From the NCBI RefSeq assembly GCF_000189755.2, contig NZ_KI912183.1:436257-500256 (forward strand): a DNA stretch of 64,000 bases, read 5' to 3'. Under the pieces are notes generated by a model. That model made no database searches. It was not told the DNA's origin and saw nothing but the letters and a program-made list of their open reading frames with translations. The translations under genes and the position numbers were made by a program. The stretch comes from Desulfotomaculum nigrificans DSM 574 (lineage in GTDB: Bacteria > Bacillota > Desulfotomaculia > Desulfotomaculales > Desulfotomaculaceae). Of this stretch, positions 47,225 through 56,514 are shown one piece after another. Position 1 is the stretch's first letter, and the number at the start of each line of letters is the position of its first letter.

Positions 47225-48166
47225 TTGCGTGTTTTTGAAAGCCTAACCGGGCTTAAGGACAGGTATCCAAATATTACTGTGGCTTTAGGAAATTTTGACG
47301 GCATTCATCTTGGTCACCAAAGACTAATCCATGAGGCAATGGATAATGCCCGCCGCACTAACGGAATGGCTGCAGTATTAACCTTTCATCCCCACCCCCT
47401 TCAAGTTTTAAGGCCGGAAATGGCACCGCCCATGCTGCTTAGCCGGACAGCCAAGGAGCAAATGATGGCGGAGTTAGGGATCGATTTGTTGCTGATGCTA
47501 CCCTTTAATGCCACCTTTGCCCAACTAAGTCCGATTGAATTTATTGAACAAATACTCTGGAACCAGCTAGGTGTTAAAGGTATTGTAGTGGGTTATAATT
47601 ACACCTTTGGTCACAAGGGTCGGGGTACTCCGGACACCCTTTGGCAGTATAGTGATAAATACGGATATACTTTACATGTGATCCCTCCGGTTAAAGTAGG
47701 CAACGAAATTGTCAGCAGTACATTGATAAGAAAAAAATTGGCCGAAGGTGATGTAGTAGCTGCCAGAAAATATTTAGGCTACTATCCTTTTACCGAAGGG
47801 GTTGTGGTTGTAGGAGACCGCAGAGGTAATACTTTAGGATTTCCTACCGCCAATATTGATTGTCCGCCGGGCATTGTTGTGCCGGCCAAGGGTGTTTACA
47901 GTGTTTATGTGGAGTTAGCAGGGGAAAAATATCTGGGTGTAGCTAATGTTGGTACTAAACCAACTTTTAACGGCAATAGCCAGCGAACCAATATTGAAGT
48001 ACACCTGCTTGATTTTTGTGGGGACATATATGGCCAGAGAATAAGAGTTTACTATTCCCGAAAACTTAGAGATGAAAAAAAATTTAGCTCCATCATGGAG
48101 TTGGTAAACCAGATCCGGGCTGATGTACAAAGTGCCAGAATTGACCATGCGAATAAAGTCGAATAA
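47225..48166 (+). CDS. ribF: Bifunctional riboflavin kinase/FAD synthetase
   Basis: A 313-residue enzyme that makes FMN and then FAD. TTG start after CAGGAGG. The N-terminal nucleotidyl transferase domain has ALGNFDGIHLGHQ and the C-terminal kinase has RRGNTLGFPTANI. It follows truB, as in many genomes. The 117-base gap upstream is AT-rich with a TATAAT near 47148, so it may also have its own promoter. Confidence 0.96.
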   Translation: MRVFESLTGLKDRYPNITVALGNFDGIHLGHQRLIHEAMDNARRTNGMAAVLTFHPHPLQVLRPEMAPPMLLSRTAKEQMMAELGIDLLLMLPFNATFAQLSPIEFIEQILWNQLGVKGIVVGYNYTFGHKGRGTPDTLWQYSDKYGYTLHVIPPVKVGNEIVSSTLIRKKLAEGDVVAARKYLGYYPFTEGVVVVGDRRGNTLGFPTANIDCPPGIVVPAKGVYSVYVELAGEKYLGVANVGTKPTFNGNSQRTNIEVHLLDFCGDIYGQRIRVYYSRKLRDEKKFSSIMELVNQIRADVQSARIDHANKVE

Positions 48167-48204
48167 TTAACGGGTATCCCTAATATATTTAGTATTACCT
48201 AACA

Positions 48205-48233
48205 TTTACTTATTGTACTAGTTATGCTACAAT
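48205..48233 (+). promoter_or_regulatory. Probable promoter after ribF
   Basis: TTTACT (48205-48210), a 17-nt spacer, then TACAAT (48228-48233). It drives the two small genes before rpsO. Confidence 0.5.
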
Positions 48234-48280
48234 TAATTGCGGCAAACGTCCCGAGACCTTGATGAAAGGAGACGTTGTCC

Positions 48281-48511
48281 GTGGGTTATCCTAAGTTCGA
48301 TTCTCCTGAAGAGGAGGTCAAACGCTGGCTCAAACACATTGCCTTAATCTGTGTCAGTGAGGAATTTCAATGCCTTAAGCGGGAACTTGAATCTTTGTAT
48401 GTTAAATCAAATATGGATAATGTAAGAATTGCCGCTTTCCAGGACGCTTTATACGCCTTCTTGGCACAAGAAGATGACGAGGGTCACACGTACCAATTTA
48501 ATAGCTGTTAA
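48281..48511 (+). CDS. Hypothetical acidic protein (76 residues)
   Basis: I do not recognise this protein. GTG 48281 lies 9 nt after AAAGGAG; TTG 48275 is too close to it. The sequence is helical and acidic (SPEEEVKRWLKHIALI, CLKRELESLYVKSN, DALYAFLAQEDDEG). It ends 12 nt before another small gene, so the two are probably co-transcribed. The pair interrupts the usual ribF-rpsO neighbourhood. Confidence 0.65.
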   Translation: MGYPKFDSPEEEVKRWLKHIALICVSEEFQCLKRELESLYVKSNMDNVRIAAFQDALYAFLAQEDDEGHTYQFNSC

Positions 48512-48523
48512 CTGGAGCAGAGT

Positions 48524-48745
48524 ATGCGCATCATTATCACTGAGCATGCTCGCAAGCGTCTAAAGGATTTACGTCAAGATAAAATAACCAGTTACGATAT
48601 AATTACAGCTGCCAGAGGTATTCCCGGACGGATTCCTACTGCCACCAGATTTAGAGGTTTTTTCGCCAAGTCCGGCCGTATGTTTGATATTGTGGCAAAA
48701 GATATTGAGACCGGCCGATTGGTGATAACCATAATTGGGAAATAA
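48524..48745 (+). CDS. Small DUF4258-like protein (73 residues)
   Basis: ATG start after GGAGCAGAGT. It begins IIITEHARKRLKDLRQDKITSYDII, an opening like that of DUF4258 and RelE-like small proteins, and ends with beta strands (FDIVAKDIETGRLVITIIGK). It is basic. With the acidic gene just upstream it forms an acidic-basic pair like toxin-antitoxin modules, but no catalytic residues can be named and the pair could be ordinary. Confidence 0.65.
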   Translation: MRIIITEHARKRLKDLRQDKITSYDIITAARGIPGRIPTATRFRGFFAKSGRMFDIVAKDIETGRLVITIIGK

Positions 48746-48832
48746 TATTCCCAGAACTGTTATCTAGGGGACTTGTTCACTCCGACGGTTTACTTGGATA
48801 ACAGCGATTATAAATATAAGGAGGTGAATCTC

Positions 48833-49102
48833 GTGGCACTGTCTGCAGAGAAAAAGAACGAAATCATCCAAGCCTTTAAAACCCATGAGAATGATACAGG
48901 TTCACCGGAAGTGCAAATCGCTCTTCTGACTGAACGTATCAACCAGCTGACCGAGCATCTCAAGTTATTTAAAAAAGATCACCATTCCCGCCGTGGTCTT
49001 TTAAAAATGGTTGGTCAACGCCGGGCTCTTTTAAATTACCTGCGGGACCGTGATTTTGACCGGTACCGTAATATTGTTGAAAGACTGGGACTGCGTAAGT
49101 AG
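48833..49102 (+). CDS. rpsO: 30S ribosomal protein S15
   Basis: An 89-residue S15 protein. GTG 48833 follows AAGGAGGTG; the frame is open 60 nt further upstream but without a site. [19 protein letters not shown] and [21 protein letters not shown] are diagnostic. A terminator separates it from pnp. Confidence 0.98.
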   Translation: MALSAEKKNEIIQAFKTHENDTGSPEVQIALLTERINQLTEHLKLFKKDHHSRRGLLKMVGQRRALLNYLRDRDFDRYRNIVERLGLRK

Positions 49103-49130
49103 TCAAGAGAGAGTAAAAATTAAGTTCACC

Positions 49131-49167
49131 AGTAGAAAATCTGTCCACCCAGTGTGGGCAGATTTTT
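49131..49167 (+). terminator. Terminator between rpsO and pnp
   Basis: AAATCTGTCCAC pairs with GTGGGCAGATTT (one G-T), followed by TTAGTTTTTAG. Confidence 0.8.
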
Positions 49168-49268
49168 AGTTTTTAGTATTTTTCTTAGCAGAAGAAGGAA
49201 ATACTATAAAAAATGTCGAATTGCTAAGATTTGTAAAGAATTGGAGCTCAGGAGGTTGTAAAAAAATA

Positions 49269-51485
49269 ATGTCAGAAAATCCAGTATTAATTAGGGAGAT
49301 GTCCCTAGGGGGTAGAAAACTTACCCTGGAAACAGGTCGCTTGGCTAAACAGGCCAGTGGCGCAGTATTGGTAACATATGGAGACACCATGGTTTTGGTG
49401 ACCGCCACCGTGGCTAAGAATACCAGGGATATTGATTTCTTTCCCCTTACCGTAGATTATGAGGAAAGGCTATATGCTGTTGGGAAAATTCCCGGCGGTT
49501 TTATTAAAAGGGAAGGACGGCCCAGTGAAAAGGCCATATTATCAGGTAGATTAATTGACCGCCCCATTCGGCCGCTGTTTCCCAAACATATGAGAAATGA
49601 AGTTCAAGTAGTGGCTACGGTTTTATCCGTAGACCAGGACAACGCGCCGGAGATTGCAGCTATGATTGGGGCTTCCGCTGCTTTACATATTTCTAAAATA
49701 CCCCTGAAGAAGCCCATTGGTGGCGTTATTGTGGGCCGGGTAGATGGTCAGTTTGTCATTAACCCGGTGGTGCGGCAAGCTGAAAACAGTGATATGCACC
49801 TGGTGGTAGCTGGTACTGATGATGCTGTGATGATGGTTGAGGCAGGTGCTAAAGAGGTACCAGAAGACCAGATCCTGGAGGCCATTATGTTTGGCCACGA
49901 GGTAGTCAAAGAAGTTGTTAAATTTATTGATGATTTCCGGGTTGCTGCGCTGGAATTAGGTTTAGCCCAGGAAAAAATGGTTATTCCCGAGCCGGAATAT
50001 GATCCTGCTATAGTTGAGGTTGTACTGCCGAAGGCGGAGGAGGTAATCCGTGAGGCAGTTCTCTATTGTTCCAGAGAAAAACTCACTAAAAAGGATCGGG
50101 AGGCCTACATGGAAGAGGTTATGACTAATTTACAAACCTCTTTCTTGGAACAATTCCCGGAAAATGAAAAAGACATCAAGGACCTGATTGAAAAGGCAGA
50201 GAAGAAGGTAGTGCGGCGTATCATTACCCATGATAAATTGCGTATTGACGGTCGGGCCATTGATGAAGTACGACCAATTTCCGTTGAGGTAGGTGTCTTG
50301 GCCCGCACTCACGGGTCGGGATTGTTCACCAGGGGACAAACTCAAATTTTAACCGTAGCTACCCTGGGTTGTGTCAGTGATGAACAAATTCTTGATGGTC
50401 TTGGTCTGGAAGAGACTAAACGTTATATGCATCATTATAACTTTCCACCTTTTAGTACCGGTGAAACTAAGCCTATGAGATCCCCGGGACGTAGGGAAAT
50501 AGGTCACGGTGCTCTGGCTGAACGGGCCCTGGAGCCTATGATTCCTCCAGAGGAAGTTTTTCCCTATACTCTCAGAGTGGTTTCCGAAGCTCTGGAGTCC
50601 AACGGTTCAACTTCCATGGGCAGTGTATGCGGTAGTACCCTGGCTTTGATGGATGCTGGTGTTCCCATAAAGGCTCCGGTGGCTGGTGTGGCCATGGGCT
50701 TAATAATGGAAGAAGACCAGTTTACTGTATTGACTGATATTCAAGGATTAGAGGATCATTTAGGCGATATGGACTTTAAGGTCGCCGGGACCGCCAATGG
50801 TATTACTGCTTTACAGATGGATATTAAGATTCCTGGTATTACAAGAGAAGTATTTGAACAGGCCTTGGCCCAGGCTTACCGGGGTCGTATGCACATCCTG
50901 AGTAAGATGTTAGAAGTAATTCCCGCTCCCAGACCGGAAATTTCTCCTTATGCACCCAGTATCATTAGAACCACCATACATCCGGATAAAATTCGCGATG
51001 TCATTGGACCAGGTGGCAAGATCATTAAAAAATTGGTTGAGGAAACCGGGGCCGATATTGATATTGAGGATGATGGCAGGGTGTTCATTGCCGCCGTTGA
51101 CCGGGAAAAAGGTAAACGGGCCCTGGAAATTATCCAATCCATTACCTCCGAAGTTGAAGTTGGTAAACTATATAAAGGTAAAGTAACTCGGGTTACTGAT
51201 TTTGGTTGTTTCGTGGAGGTTATTCCCGGAGTATTGGGGCTGCCGGGCAAAGAGGGGTTGGTGCACATTTCCCAACTGGACTTCCAACGGGTTGAAAAGA
51301 CCGAAGATGTGGTTAAAGAAGGGGATGTCATCACAGTTAAAGCTATCGGCTATGATCACCAAGGCCGGTTAAAACTGTCCCGTAAAGAAGCTTTAAGGGA
51401 TATGGGTATAGCCCCGGGAGAGGATCTATCTGCCGAACGCAAGGAGCGGAGACAATATAATCGTCCAAGAGTAGCTAAACAATAA
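49269..51485 (+). CDS. pnp: Polynucleotide phosphorylase
   Basis: A 738-residue 3'-5' phosphorolytic exoribonuclease, a trimer. ATG 49269 is used although GGAGG lies 13 nt upstream, a rather long spacing. It has two RNase PH cores (the second contains the [17 protein letters not shown] active region), a KH domain with [12 protein letters not shown], and a C-terminal S1 domain ending in KLSRKEAL. It follows rpsO, as in most bacteria. Confidence 0.97.
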   Translation: MSENPVLIREMSLGGRKLTLETGRLAKQASGAVLVTYGDTMVLVTATVAKNTRDIDFFPLTVDYEERLYAVGKIPGGFIKREGRPSEKAILSGRLIDRPIRPLFPKHMRNEVQVVATVLSVDQDNAPEIAAMIGASAALHISKIPLKKPIGGVIVGRVDGQFVINPVVRQAENSDMHLVVAGTDDAVMMVEAGAKEVPEDQILEAIMFGHEVVKEVVKFIDDFRVAALELGLAQEKMVIPEPEYDPAIVEVVLPKAEEVIREAVLYCSREKLTKKDREAYMEEVMTNLQTSFLEQFPENEKDIKDLIEKAEKKVVRRIITHDKLRIDGRAIDEVRPISVEVGVLARTHGSGLFTRGQTQILTVATLGCVSDEQILDGLGLEETKRYMHHYNFPPFSTGETKPMRSPGRREIGHGALAERALEPMIPPEEVFPYTLRVVSEALESNGSTSMGSVCGSTLALMDAGVPIKAPVAGVAMGLIMEEDQFTVLTDIQGLEDHLGDMDFKVAGTANGITALQMDIKIPGITREVFEQALAQAYRGRMHILSKMLEVIPAPRPEISPYAPSIIRTTIHPDKIRDVIGPGGKIIKKLVEETGADIDIEDDGRVFIAAVDREKGKRALEIIQSITSEVEVGKLYKGKVTRVTDFGCFVEVIPGVLGLPGKEGLVHISQLDFQRVEKTEDVVKEGDVITVKAIGYDHQGRLKLSRKEALRDMGIAPGEDLSAERKERRQYNRPRVAKQ

Positions 51486-51503
51486 CATAATCTTCTAACT
51501 TAA

Positions 51504-51533
51504 AGAACCGGTCCATATGAGCCGGTTTTTTGT
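51504..51533 (+). terminator. Terminator after pnp
   Basis: AACCGG pairs with CCGGTT, followed by TTTTGTTTCC. Confidence 0.75.
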
Positions 51534-51745
51534 TTCCTTCTTATTACCAAGGAATAAAATCACATTAGTAGATAATTAAGAGTTATCATTTGATATAACT
51601 TGGGCTTGTCATTTAGATTAATATTTGTGATAATCAGTTCAATATATCTATGGTTTCTAGCTTATACACTCTTTGCCAGATATCCAACTAAAAGGTAAAA
51701 TTTAATTGCCACACCAGTAATTAAGTCGGAAAGAGGTGATGACAA

Positions 51746-52459
51746 ATAGGTAAGCGTAAAATAGTAATAATCTTTCTGCTATTGTTTGTCGTAGCCACGA
51801 CTCTGGTGCCGATACAAAATGCAGAAGCATATCTGGGTGACAGAACATTAAAACTCGGCATGGAAGGTTATGACGTGCAGCAATTACAACGTAACTTGGG
51901 ATACCTGGGATATAATGTGGGACAAGTGGATGGTTACTTTGGTTGGCAAACCTGGGCAGCAGTTAAGGAATTTCAGTGGCGTAATGGTTTGTCGGTTGAC
52001 GGGATTGTGGGTGTGGCGACTGCTAACGCTATTATAAATCAGGTTAGCGGTGGCCAGGCTCAAAGACCCAGAATTACCTCAGCTTCTCGGGGTTACCTAC
52101 AATTATCCCGGCAGGATTTATATGACCTGGCCAGAGTGGTATACGGCGAAGCCAGAGGCGAATCCTTCGAGGGACAAGTTGCGGTAGCTTCGGTGGTTTT
52201 AAATCGACTACGTTCCGGACAATTTGGCCATACTGTGCAAGATGTAATTTTTCAACCTTGGGCCTTCACCGCGGTTCACGATGGTCAATTTTATTTGGAG
52301 CCTGATGCTACAGCTTTCCAAGCAGTGCAAGCAGCTCTAAGTGGCTGGGATCCAACTGGTGGCGCCCTGTATTACTGGAACCCGGTAACCGCCACCAGCC
52401 CGTGGGTCTGGAACAGACCTGTTGTGGGCCGCATTGGAAATCATGTTTTTGCTTATTAA
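51746..52459 (+). CDS. sleB: SleB-type spore cortex-lytic hydrolase with unusual start
   Basis: A lytic transglycosylase-like cortex hydrolase of the SleB family, about 237 residues. A signal peptide (GKRKIVIIFLLLFVVATTL, then AEA) leads to a peptidoglycan-binding domain (LGMEGYDVQQLQRNLGYLGY) and a Hydrolase_2 domain with catalytic Glu in VYGEARGE. The KRK part of the signal peptide lies upstream of the first conventional start (TTG 51782) and can only be included from ATA 51746, which is 7 nt after AAAGAGGTG. ATG 51739 opens a four-codon frame in another phase. Either ATA initiation or a one-base frame disruption near 51749 is implied. Confidence 0.85.
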   Translation: MGKRKIVIIFLLLFVVATTLVPIQNAEAYLGDRTLKLGMEGYDVQQLQRNLGYLGYNVGQVDGYFGWQTWAAVKEFQWRNGLSVDGIVGVATANAIINQVSGGQAQRPRITSASRGYLQLSRQDLYDLARVVYGEARGESFEGQVAVASVVLNRLRSGQFGHTVQDVIFQPWAFTAVHDGQFYLEPDATAFQAVQAALSGWDPTGGALYYWNPVTATSPWVWNRPVVGRIGNHVFAY

Positions 52460-52490
52460 AATAACCCCCTTATTTGAGGGGGTTATTTAA
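52460..52490 (+). terminator. Terminator after sleB
   Basis: ATAACCCCCTTA with its complement TGAGGGGGTTAT, followed by TTAATTG. Confidence 0.85.
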
Positions 52491-52575
52491 TTGAATAGTT
52501 TTACATTCTTGTAGAAATATTCCTCCTCCTATAGGCATAGAGTTTGACAGAAAATATTTTTAGGGGGAGAAAAAT

Positions 52576-53319
52576 GTGAAAATAATTTATGTTAGAAGAG
52601 GTCTTTTATACAAGTTGGTGATATGGTCTTTAATTCTTGGCTTGTTAGCTGGTTTAGCCTATTTAGCCACTAAGGAAAAGACCGAAAGGGTGCTGACCCC
52701 TATTTACCAGGGTAACGAGAATGAAAAGAAAATCGCTCTCACCTGTAATGTATTTTGGGGCGAAGAATATATACCCAGGATGTTGGAGATATTGCGGGAA
52801 AACAATGTCAAGATTACCTTTTTTGCAGGAGGTACCTGGGTCGAAGATTTTCCTGATTTGCTGAAAAAAATGGCTGCCGAGGGGCATGAAATTGGCTCTC
52901 ATGGTTATTCCCATCCACACCCTGACCAATTATCTAAAAGTGGTAATCTAAGAGATATGCAAAGGGCCGAGAAATTGATTTACGATACCATTAACAAGCG
53001 CCCCCAATTATATGCCCCGCCGTACGGGGAAAAGGGACCGGCTGTTCTTAAAGCAGCTGAAGAACAGGGCTATTCATTTATTTTGTGGAGTATAGACACC
53101 ATTGACTGGCAGCGACCTGCCCCTGAGGTCATTGTCCAGCGGGTGGTAGGAAAGGCTCATAACGGGGCCATTGTTTTAATGCACCCCACAGCACCCACTG
53201 TTAAAGCTTTGCCGGAAATAATTAAGCAGTTGAAACAGCAGGGTTACCAGTTTGTTACTGTAGGAGAAATGATTAAAAACCTTTCGGATACAGACAGTGC
53301 CAATAAGAATGGAAATTAA
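52576..53319 (+). CDS. ylxY: Polysaccharide deacetylase-family protein YlxY, catalytic Asp replaced
   Basis: 247 residues. GTG start after AGGGGGAGA. It has one N-terminal membrane helix (about 10-32) and a NodB-like domain. The metal-binding H109-GYS-H113 motif and APPYGEKG are kept. The first motif, normally TFD or TFDISWG in PdaB-type proteins, reads T56-C-N58-VFWG, so the base/metal Asp is Asn. Activity may be lost or altered. It lies between pnp/sleB and the M16 peptidase gene, as ylxY does in B. subtilis. Confidence 0.88.
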   Translation: MKIIYVRRGLLYKLVIWSLILGLLAGLAYLATKEKTERVLTPIYQGNENEKKIALTCNVFWGEEYIPRMLEILRENNVKITFFAGGTWVEDFPDLLKKMAAEGHEIGSHGYSHPHPDQLSKSGNLRDMQRAEKLIYDTINKRPQLYAPPYGEKGPAVLKAAEEQGYSFILWSIDTIDWQRPAPEVIVQRVVGKAHNGAIVLMHPTAPTVKALPEIIKQLKQQGYQFVTVGEMIKNLSDTDSANKNGN

Positions 53320-53436
53320 ACCATAATATATATTTGATTAGGGTATACTTTAGATTGATTTATTTTTGTTTGATAAAAGGTATTTGCAATATTTGTGGCG
53401 AAAGCACTGTTTATCGTATATCCAAGGGGGATTGTA

Positions 53437-54705
53437 ATGTTTTACCAAAAAGAAACACTACCAAATGGAGTAAGAATTTTAACTCAACAGGTGTCACATG
53501 TTCGTTCGGTGGCCATGGGAATCTGGGTAGATGTGGGGTCCCGTGACGAAATCGATGCTAATGCCGGTATATCCCATTATATTGAACACATGATGTTTAA
53601 AGGCACCAAGCACAGAACAGCTAAACAAATAGCGGAAGAGTTGGATGCCGTTGGGGGACAGCTTAATGCCTTTACCACCAAAGAATATACCTGTTATTAT
53701 GCCAAAGTTTTAGATGAGCATTTTGATCTGGCAGTAGATATCCTTACTGATATGTTGTTTCACTCCAATATTTCTGAACAAGACGTAGAACGGGAAAAGA
53801 ATGTTATTTTGGAAGAAATAAAAATGTACGAAGATGCACCGGACGAATTAGTTCACGATATGTTTGCCAAGACCATTTGGTCCGGTCATGCGCTGGGGAG
53901 GCCAATTATTGGTACTTCGGAAACGGTTAGCAGTCTTACATACAAAGATCTGCGTTCTTATATGGAACAGCACTATACACCCAACCGTATAGTTATCTCA
54001 GTGGCAGGTAATATTTCTCACCAGCAGGTGGTTGAAAAGCTGAGCCCTCTTTTTGCCAGCATGCCCAATAAGGAAAATATCAGACAACTGGTGCATCCGG
54101 TACACACCTCTCAGGTGAACTGCCGGAATAAGGATACCGAACAGGTGCATATGGTTATCGGGACACCAGGGTTAAGACTGGATGATGATCGTGTTTATAT
54201 TGTGCAGGTAATTAATACTGTTTTGGGAGGCGGCCTGTCATCCCGCTTATTCCAGGAAATCAGGGAACAACGGGGTTTGGTTTATACCGTATACTCTTAC
54301 CACAGTTCTTACTATGATACCGGTTTATTTGGCGTCTATGCCGGTTTAAGTAAACAAAATGTGGGCAAAGCCATGGAGCTAATCTTTAAGGAGATCAGTG
54401 ATATTAAGAAAAACGGTATCACTAAGGAAGAATTACAACGTTCAAAGGATCAATTAAAAGGCAACCTGTTGTTATCCTTAGAAAGCGTAAACACCCATAT
54501 GAGTAGACTAGGTAAGTCTGAATTGTATTTAGGCAGAGTATATAAACCAGAGGAAATAGTTGAAAAGTTAAATAAAGTAACCATTGAAGATACCATCCAA
54601 ATGGCCAATGAATTATTTAAGCCGGAATCTTTTTCCATGTCCGCCATTGGGCCATGGCAGGACTGCGGAGAATTAAAGGCTGCTATGGAAGTGTTAAAGG
54701 ATTAA
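53437..54705 (+). CDS. ymxG: M16-family zinc peptidase (YmxG/MlpA type)
   Basis: A 422-residue inverzincin. ATG 53437 follows AAGGGGG. The inverted zinc motif is H47-YIE50-H51 with a downstream Glu about 75 residues later (EKNVILEEIKMYEDAPDE). The C-terminal half has the GLVYTVYSYHSSY region typical of the family. The peptide substrate is unknown. It lies between ylxY and ymxH in the conserved rpsO-dpaA neighbourhood. Confidence 0.94.
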   Translation: MFYQKETLPNGVRILTQQVSHVRSVAMGIWVDVGSRDEIDANAGISHYIEHMMFKGTKHRTAKQIAEELDAVGGQLNAFTTKEYTCYYAKVLDEHFDLAVDILTDMLFHSNISEQDVEREKNVILEEIKMYEDAPDELVHDMFAKTIWSGHALGRPIIGTSETVSSLTYKDLRSYMEQHYTPNRIVISVAGNISHQQVVEKLSPLFASMPNKENIRQLVHPVHTSQVNCRNKDTEQVHMVIGTPGLRLDDDRVYIVQVINTVLGGGLSSRLFQEIREQRGLVYTVYSYHSSYYDTGLFGVYAGLSKQNVGKAMELIFKEISDIKKNGITKEELQRSKDQLKGNLLLSLESVNTHMSRLGKSELYLGRVYKPEEIVEKLNKVTIEDTIQMANELFKPESFSMSAIGPWQDCGELKAAMEVLKD

Positions 54706-54726
54706 ATAATCATTAAATAATCAATG

Positions 54727-54753
54727 TAATCCCCTTTCCAGGGGATTTTTTTA
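54727..54753 (+). terminator. Terminator after M16 peptidase gene
   Basis: ATCCCCT pairs with AGGGGAT around TTCC, followed by TTTTTTA. Confidence 0.85.
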
Positions 54754-54806
54754 TTGGTAATATTTGTCCACTCAGCTCCATATTATTTAACAGGGAGGTG
54801 GACAAT

Positions 54807-55148
54807 ATGTTAGAGGCTATTATTGTAGGTGTAGTAGCTACCATATTGGTATGGTTATCAATTAGGGAACGCATGAGATTAAAACGCTATCGCAAAGATT
54901 GGGATGTTATTGGGGAAAGCAAAGCTTCACCGCTTTCGGAATCTTTAGCCAATCTAGTGGGTACAGCCGGGGGCATTTATCTCTCTATGGTTATGCTAAC
55001 CACCTTTTTGGAAATAGAAGTTCCCGCCCGGATAAACATATCCAGTGTTAGCTTGGAACCTATGGCCGCCACATCCTTTATTTTAGCTATTGCCAGCCCG
55101 TATATAAATCGCTTGTTAGTGGGCTTAAAAAGATTTCGTTATAGATAG
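54807..55148 (+). CDS. Small membrane protein, function unknown
   Basis: 113 residues. ATG 54807 lies 9 nt after GGGAGG; GTG 54798 is too close. It has an N-terminal hydrophobic helix (about 3-20), a basic loop (RERMRLKRYRKDW) and a second hydrophobic region (about 50-105) made of two weaker segments. It is probably a two- or three-helix inner-membrane protein. It starts a unit with ymxH ahead of the dipicolinate genes, so a sporulation role is possible but unproven. Confidence 0.7.
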   Translation: MLEAIIVGVVATILVWLSIRERMRLKRYRKDWDVIGESKASPLSESLANLVGTAGGIYLSMVMLTTFLEIEVPARINISSVSLEPMAATSFILAIASPYINRLLVGLKRFRYR

Positions 55149-55159
55149 GAGGAATTCCC

Positions 55160-55429
55160 GTGCGGTTAGGTGAATTAGTTGGTAAGGAAATAGTAAACAT
55201 TAATAACGGTGCTCGCTTAGGGGTGGTTGGGGAATCGGATGTGACAATTGATCTGGAGACAGGTTCCATTTGTTCCATTATATTGCCACGTAAAACTAAT
55301 TTTATTAACATGTGGATTGACAAGCAACAGATGGTTATTCCCTGGGATGCTGTACGTAAGATCGGGGAAGAAGTGATAATTGTGGAAATGGACCAGTGCA
55401 ATCCGGCTTACCGAAAATATTCCTATTAG
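55160..55429 (+). CDS. ymxH: YlmC/YmxH-family PRC-barrel protein
   Basis: 89 residues. GTG start after TAGGAGGA. RLGELVGKEIVNINNGARLG and the hydrophobic strand pattern match the PRC-barrel sporulation family YlmC/YmxH. Its position between the M16 peptidase and the dap/dpa genes matches ymxH of B. subtilis. It probably has a small scaffold role; no catalytic residues are seen. Confidence 0.88.
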   Translation: MRLGELVGKEIVNINNGARLGVVGESDVTIDLETGSICSIILPRKTNFINMWIDKQQMVIPWDAVRKIGEEVIIVEMDQCNPAYRKYSY

Positions 55430-55512
55430 GGGCCCTCATGTTGGGGTCTATTTTTATTGGGGCAGTATTCCGGTCATACTAAGGTTGCTTGGCGTTGCTG
55501 GATAATCCCAAC

Positions 55513-55560
55513 TTGACAGCCTAAATCAGGTAATACATAATAAAATGCATAATTGTGCAT
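55513..55560 (+). promoter_or_regulatory. Sigma-A promoter of dapB with near-palindrome
   Basis: TTGACA (55513-55518), a 17-nt spacer, then CATAAT (55536-55541). Right after the -10 box, ATGCATAATTGTGCAT (55545-55560) is an imperfect palindrome placed where a repressor could sit. Confidence 0.65.
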
Positions 55561-55601
55561 AAAGTTGAATCTCCAAGTAAATTTATCTAGGCGGTGATTT
55601 T

Positions 55602-56399
55602 ATGATAAAAGTTGTAGTAGCTGGTGCCCTGGGTAGAATGGGCCAGGAGTCCTGCCGGGCTCTGGTCCAAACAGAAGGCATCCAATTGGTAGGAGCTGTT
55701 GATACCAGGGAAATAGGCAGCAGCATTGGTCCCATTATTGGTGTGGCTGATCTGGGGATTAAGGTATCTGACAATCTGGCTCAGGTAATAGCCGAACAAC
55801 GACCTGACGTTTTGGTGGACTTTACCAGAGCCGGGGTAGTCCAGGGAAATATTGAATTGGCCTTAAAAAACGGAGTAAGGCCGGTGGTTGGCACCACCGG
55901 GATGTCTGCGGAGGAAATTAAGACCTTTACTGAATTGGCCGCCAGCCAAGGGGTAGGGGGATTAATTGCACCCAATTTTGCCATCGGGGCTTTATTGATG
56001 ATTAAGTTTGCGGCAGAAGCAGCCAAGTATTTGCCCCATGTAGAAATTATTGAGTTACACCATGATAAAAAGGTGGACGCCCCCTCCGGTACAGCTTTAA
56101 AAACTGCAGAGGCTATAGCCCAGGTGAGAGGCAATATGGCCCAGGGCATGCCCAGTGAGTTTGAAAAAATCGAAGGTGCCAGGGGTGGTAACTTTGAAGG
56201 AATGCGCATTCACAGTGTTAGATTGCCTGGCTATGTAGCCCACCAGGAAGTTATCTTTGGTGGGTTAGGACAAACCTTAACCATAAGGCATGATTCCATT
56301 TCCCGGGAATCTTTTATGCCGGGCCTAATACTGGCTGTCCGCAAGGTTATGAATCTGGACCGGTTAGTTTATGGTTTAGAGAATCTGCTCTTTGAATAA
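55602..56399 (+). CDS. dapB: 4-hydroxy-tetrahydrodipicolinate reductase
   Basis: A 265-residue NAD(P)H enzyme that acts after DapA in lysine/diaminopimelate synthesis. The nucleotide motif VAGALGRMGQE is at the N-terminus and the catalytic ELHHDKKVDAPSGTA is central. ATG start after TAGGCGGTG. It lies directly before dpaAB, which use the same precursor pool for spore dipicolinate. Confidence 0.97.
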   Translation: MIKVVVAGALGRMGQESCRALVQTEGIQLVGAVDTREIGSSIGPIIGVADLGIKVSDNLAQVIAEQRPDVLVDFTRAGVVQGNIELALKNGVRPVVGTTGMSAEEIKTFTELAASQGVGGLIAPNFAIGALLMIKFAAEAAKYLPHVEIIELHHDKKVDAPSGTALKTAEAIAQVRGNMAQGMPSEFEKIEGARGGNFEGMRIHSVRLPGYVAHQEVIFGGLGQTLTIRHDSISRESFMPGLILAVRKVMNLDRLVYGLENLLFE

Positions 56400-56446
56400 G
56401 AAAATATTGTATTTCCGCACTTCCCTTAGCCTGGGTTAAGTACAAG

Positions 56447-56475
56447 CACCTCCCTCTTTAACCACTCATATCATG
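56447..56475 (+). promoter_or_regulatory. Possible sigma-K promoter of dpaA
   Basis: AC at 56448-56449, then 17 nt, then CATATCATG at 56467-56475. This resembles the mother-cell sigma-K pattern (AC, about 17 nt, CATAnnnTA), and dpaAB are known sigma-K genes in Bacillus. The match to the -10 part is imperfect. Confidence 0.35.
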
Positions 56476-56514
56476 TAGTGTATTCAGACATGACCGAGAG
56501 GAGGGTAAAACAGG

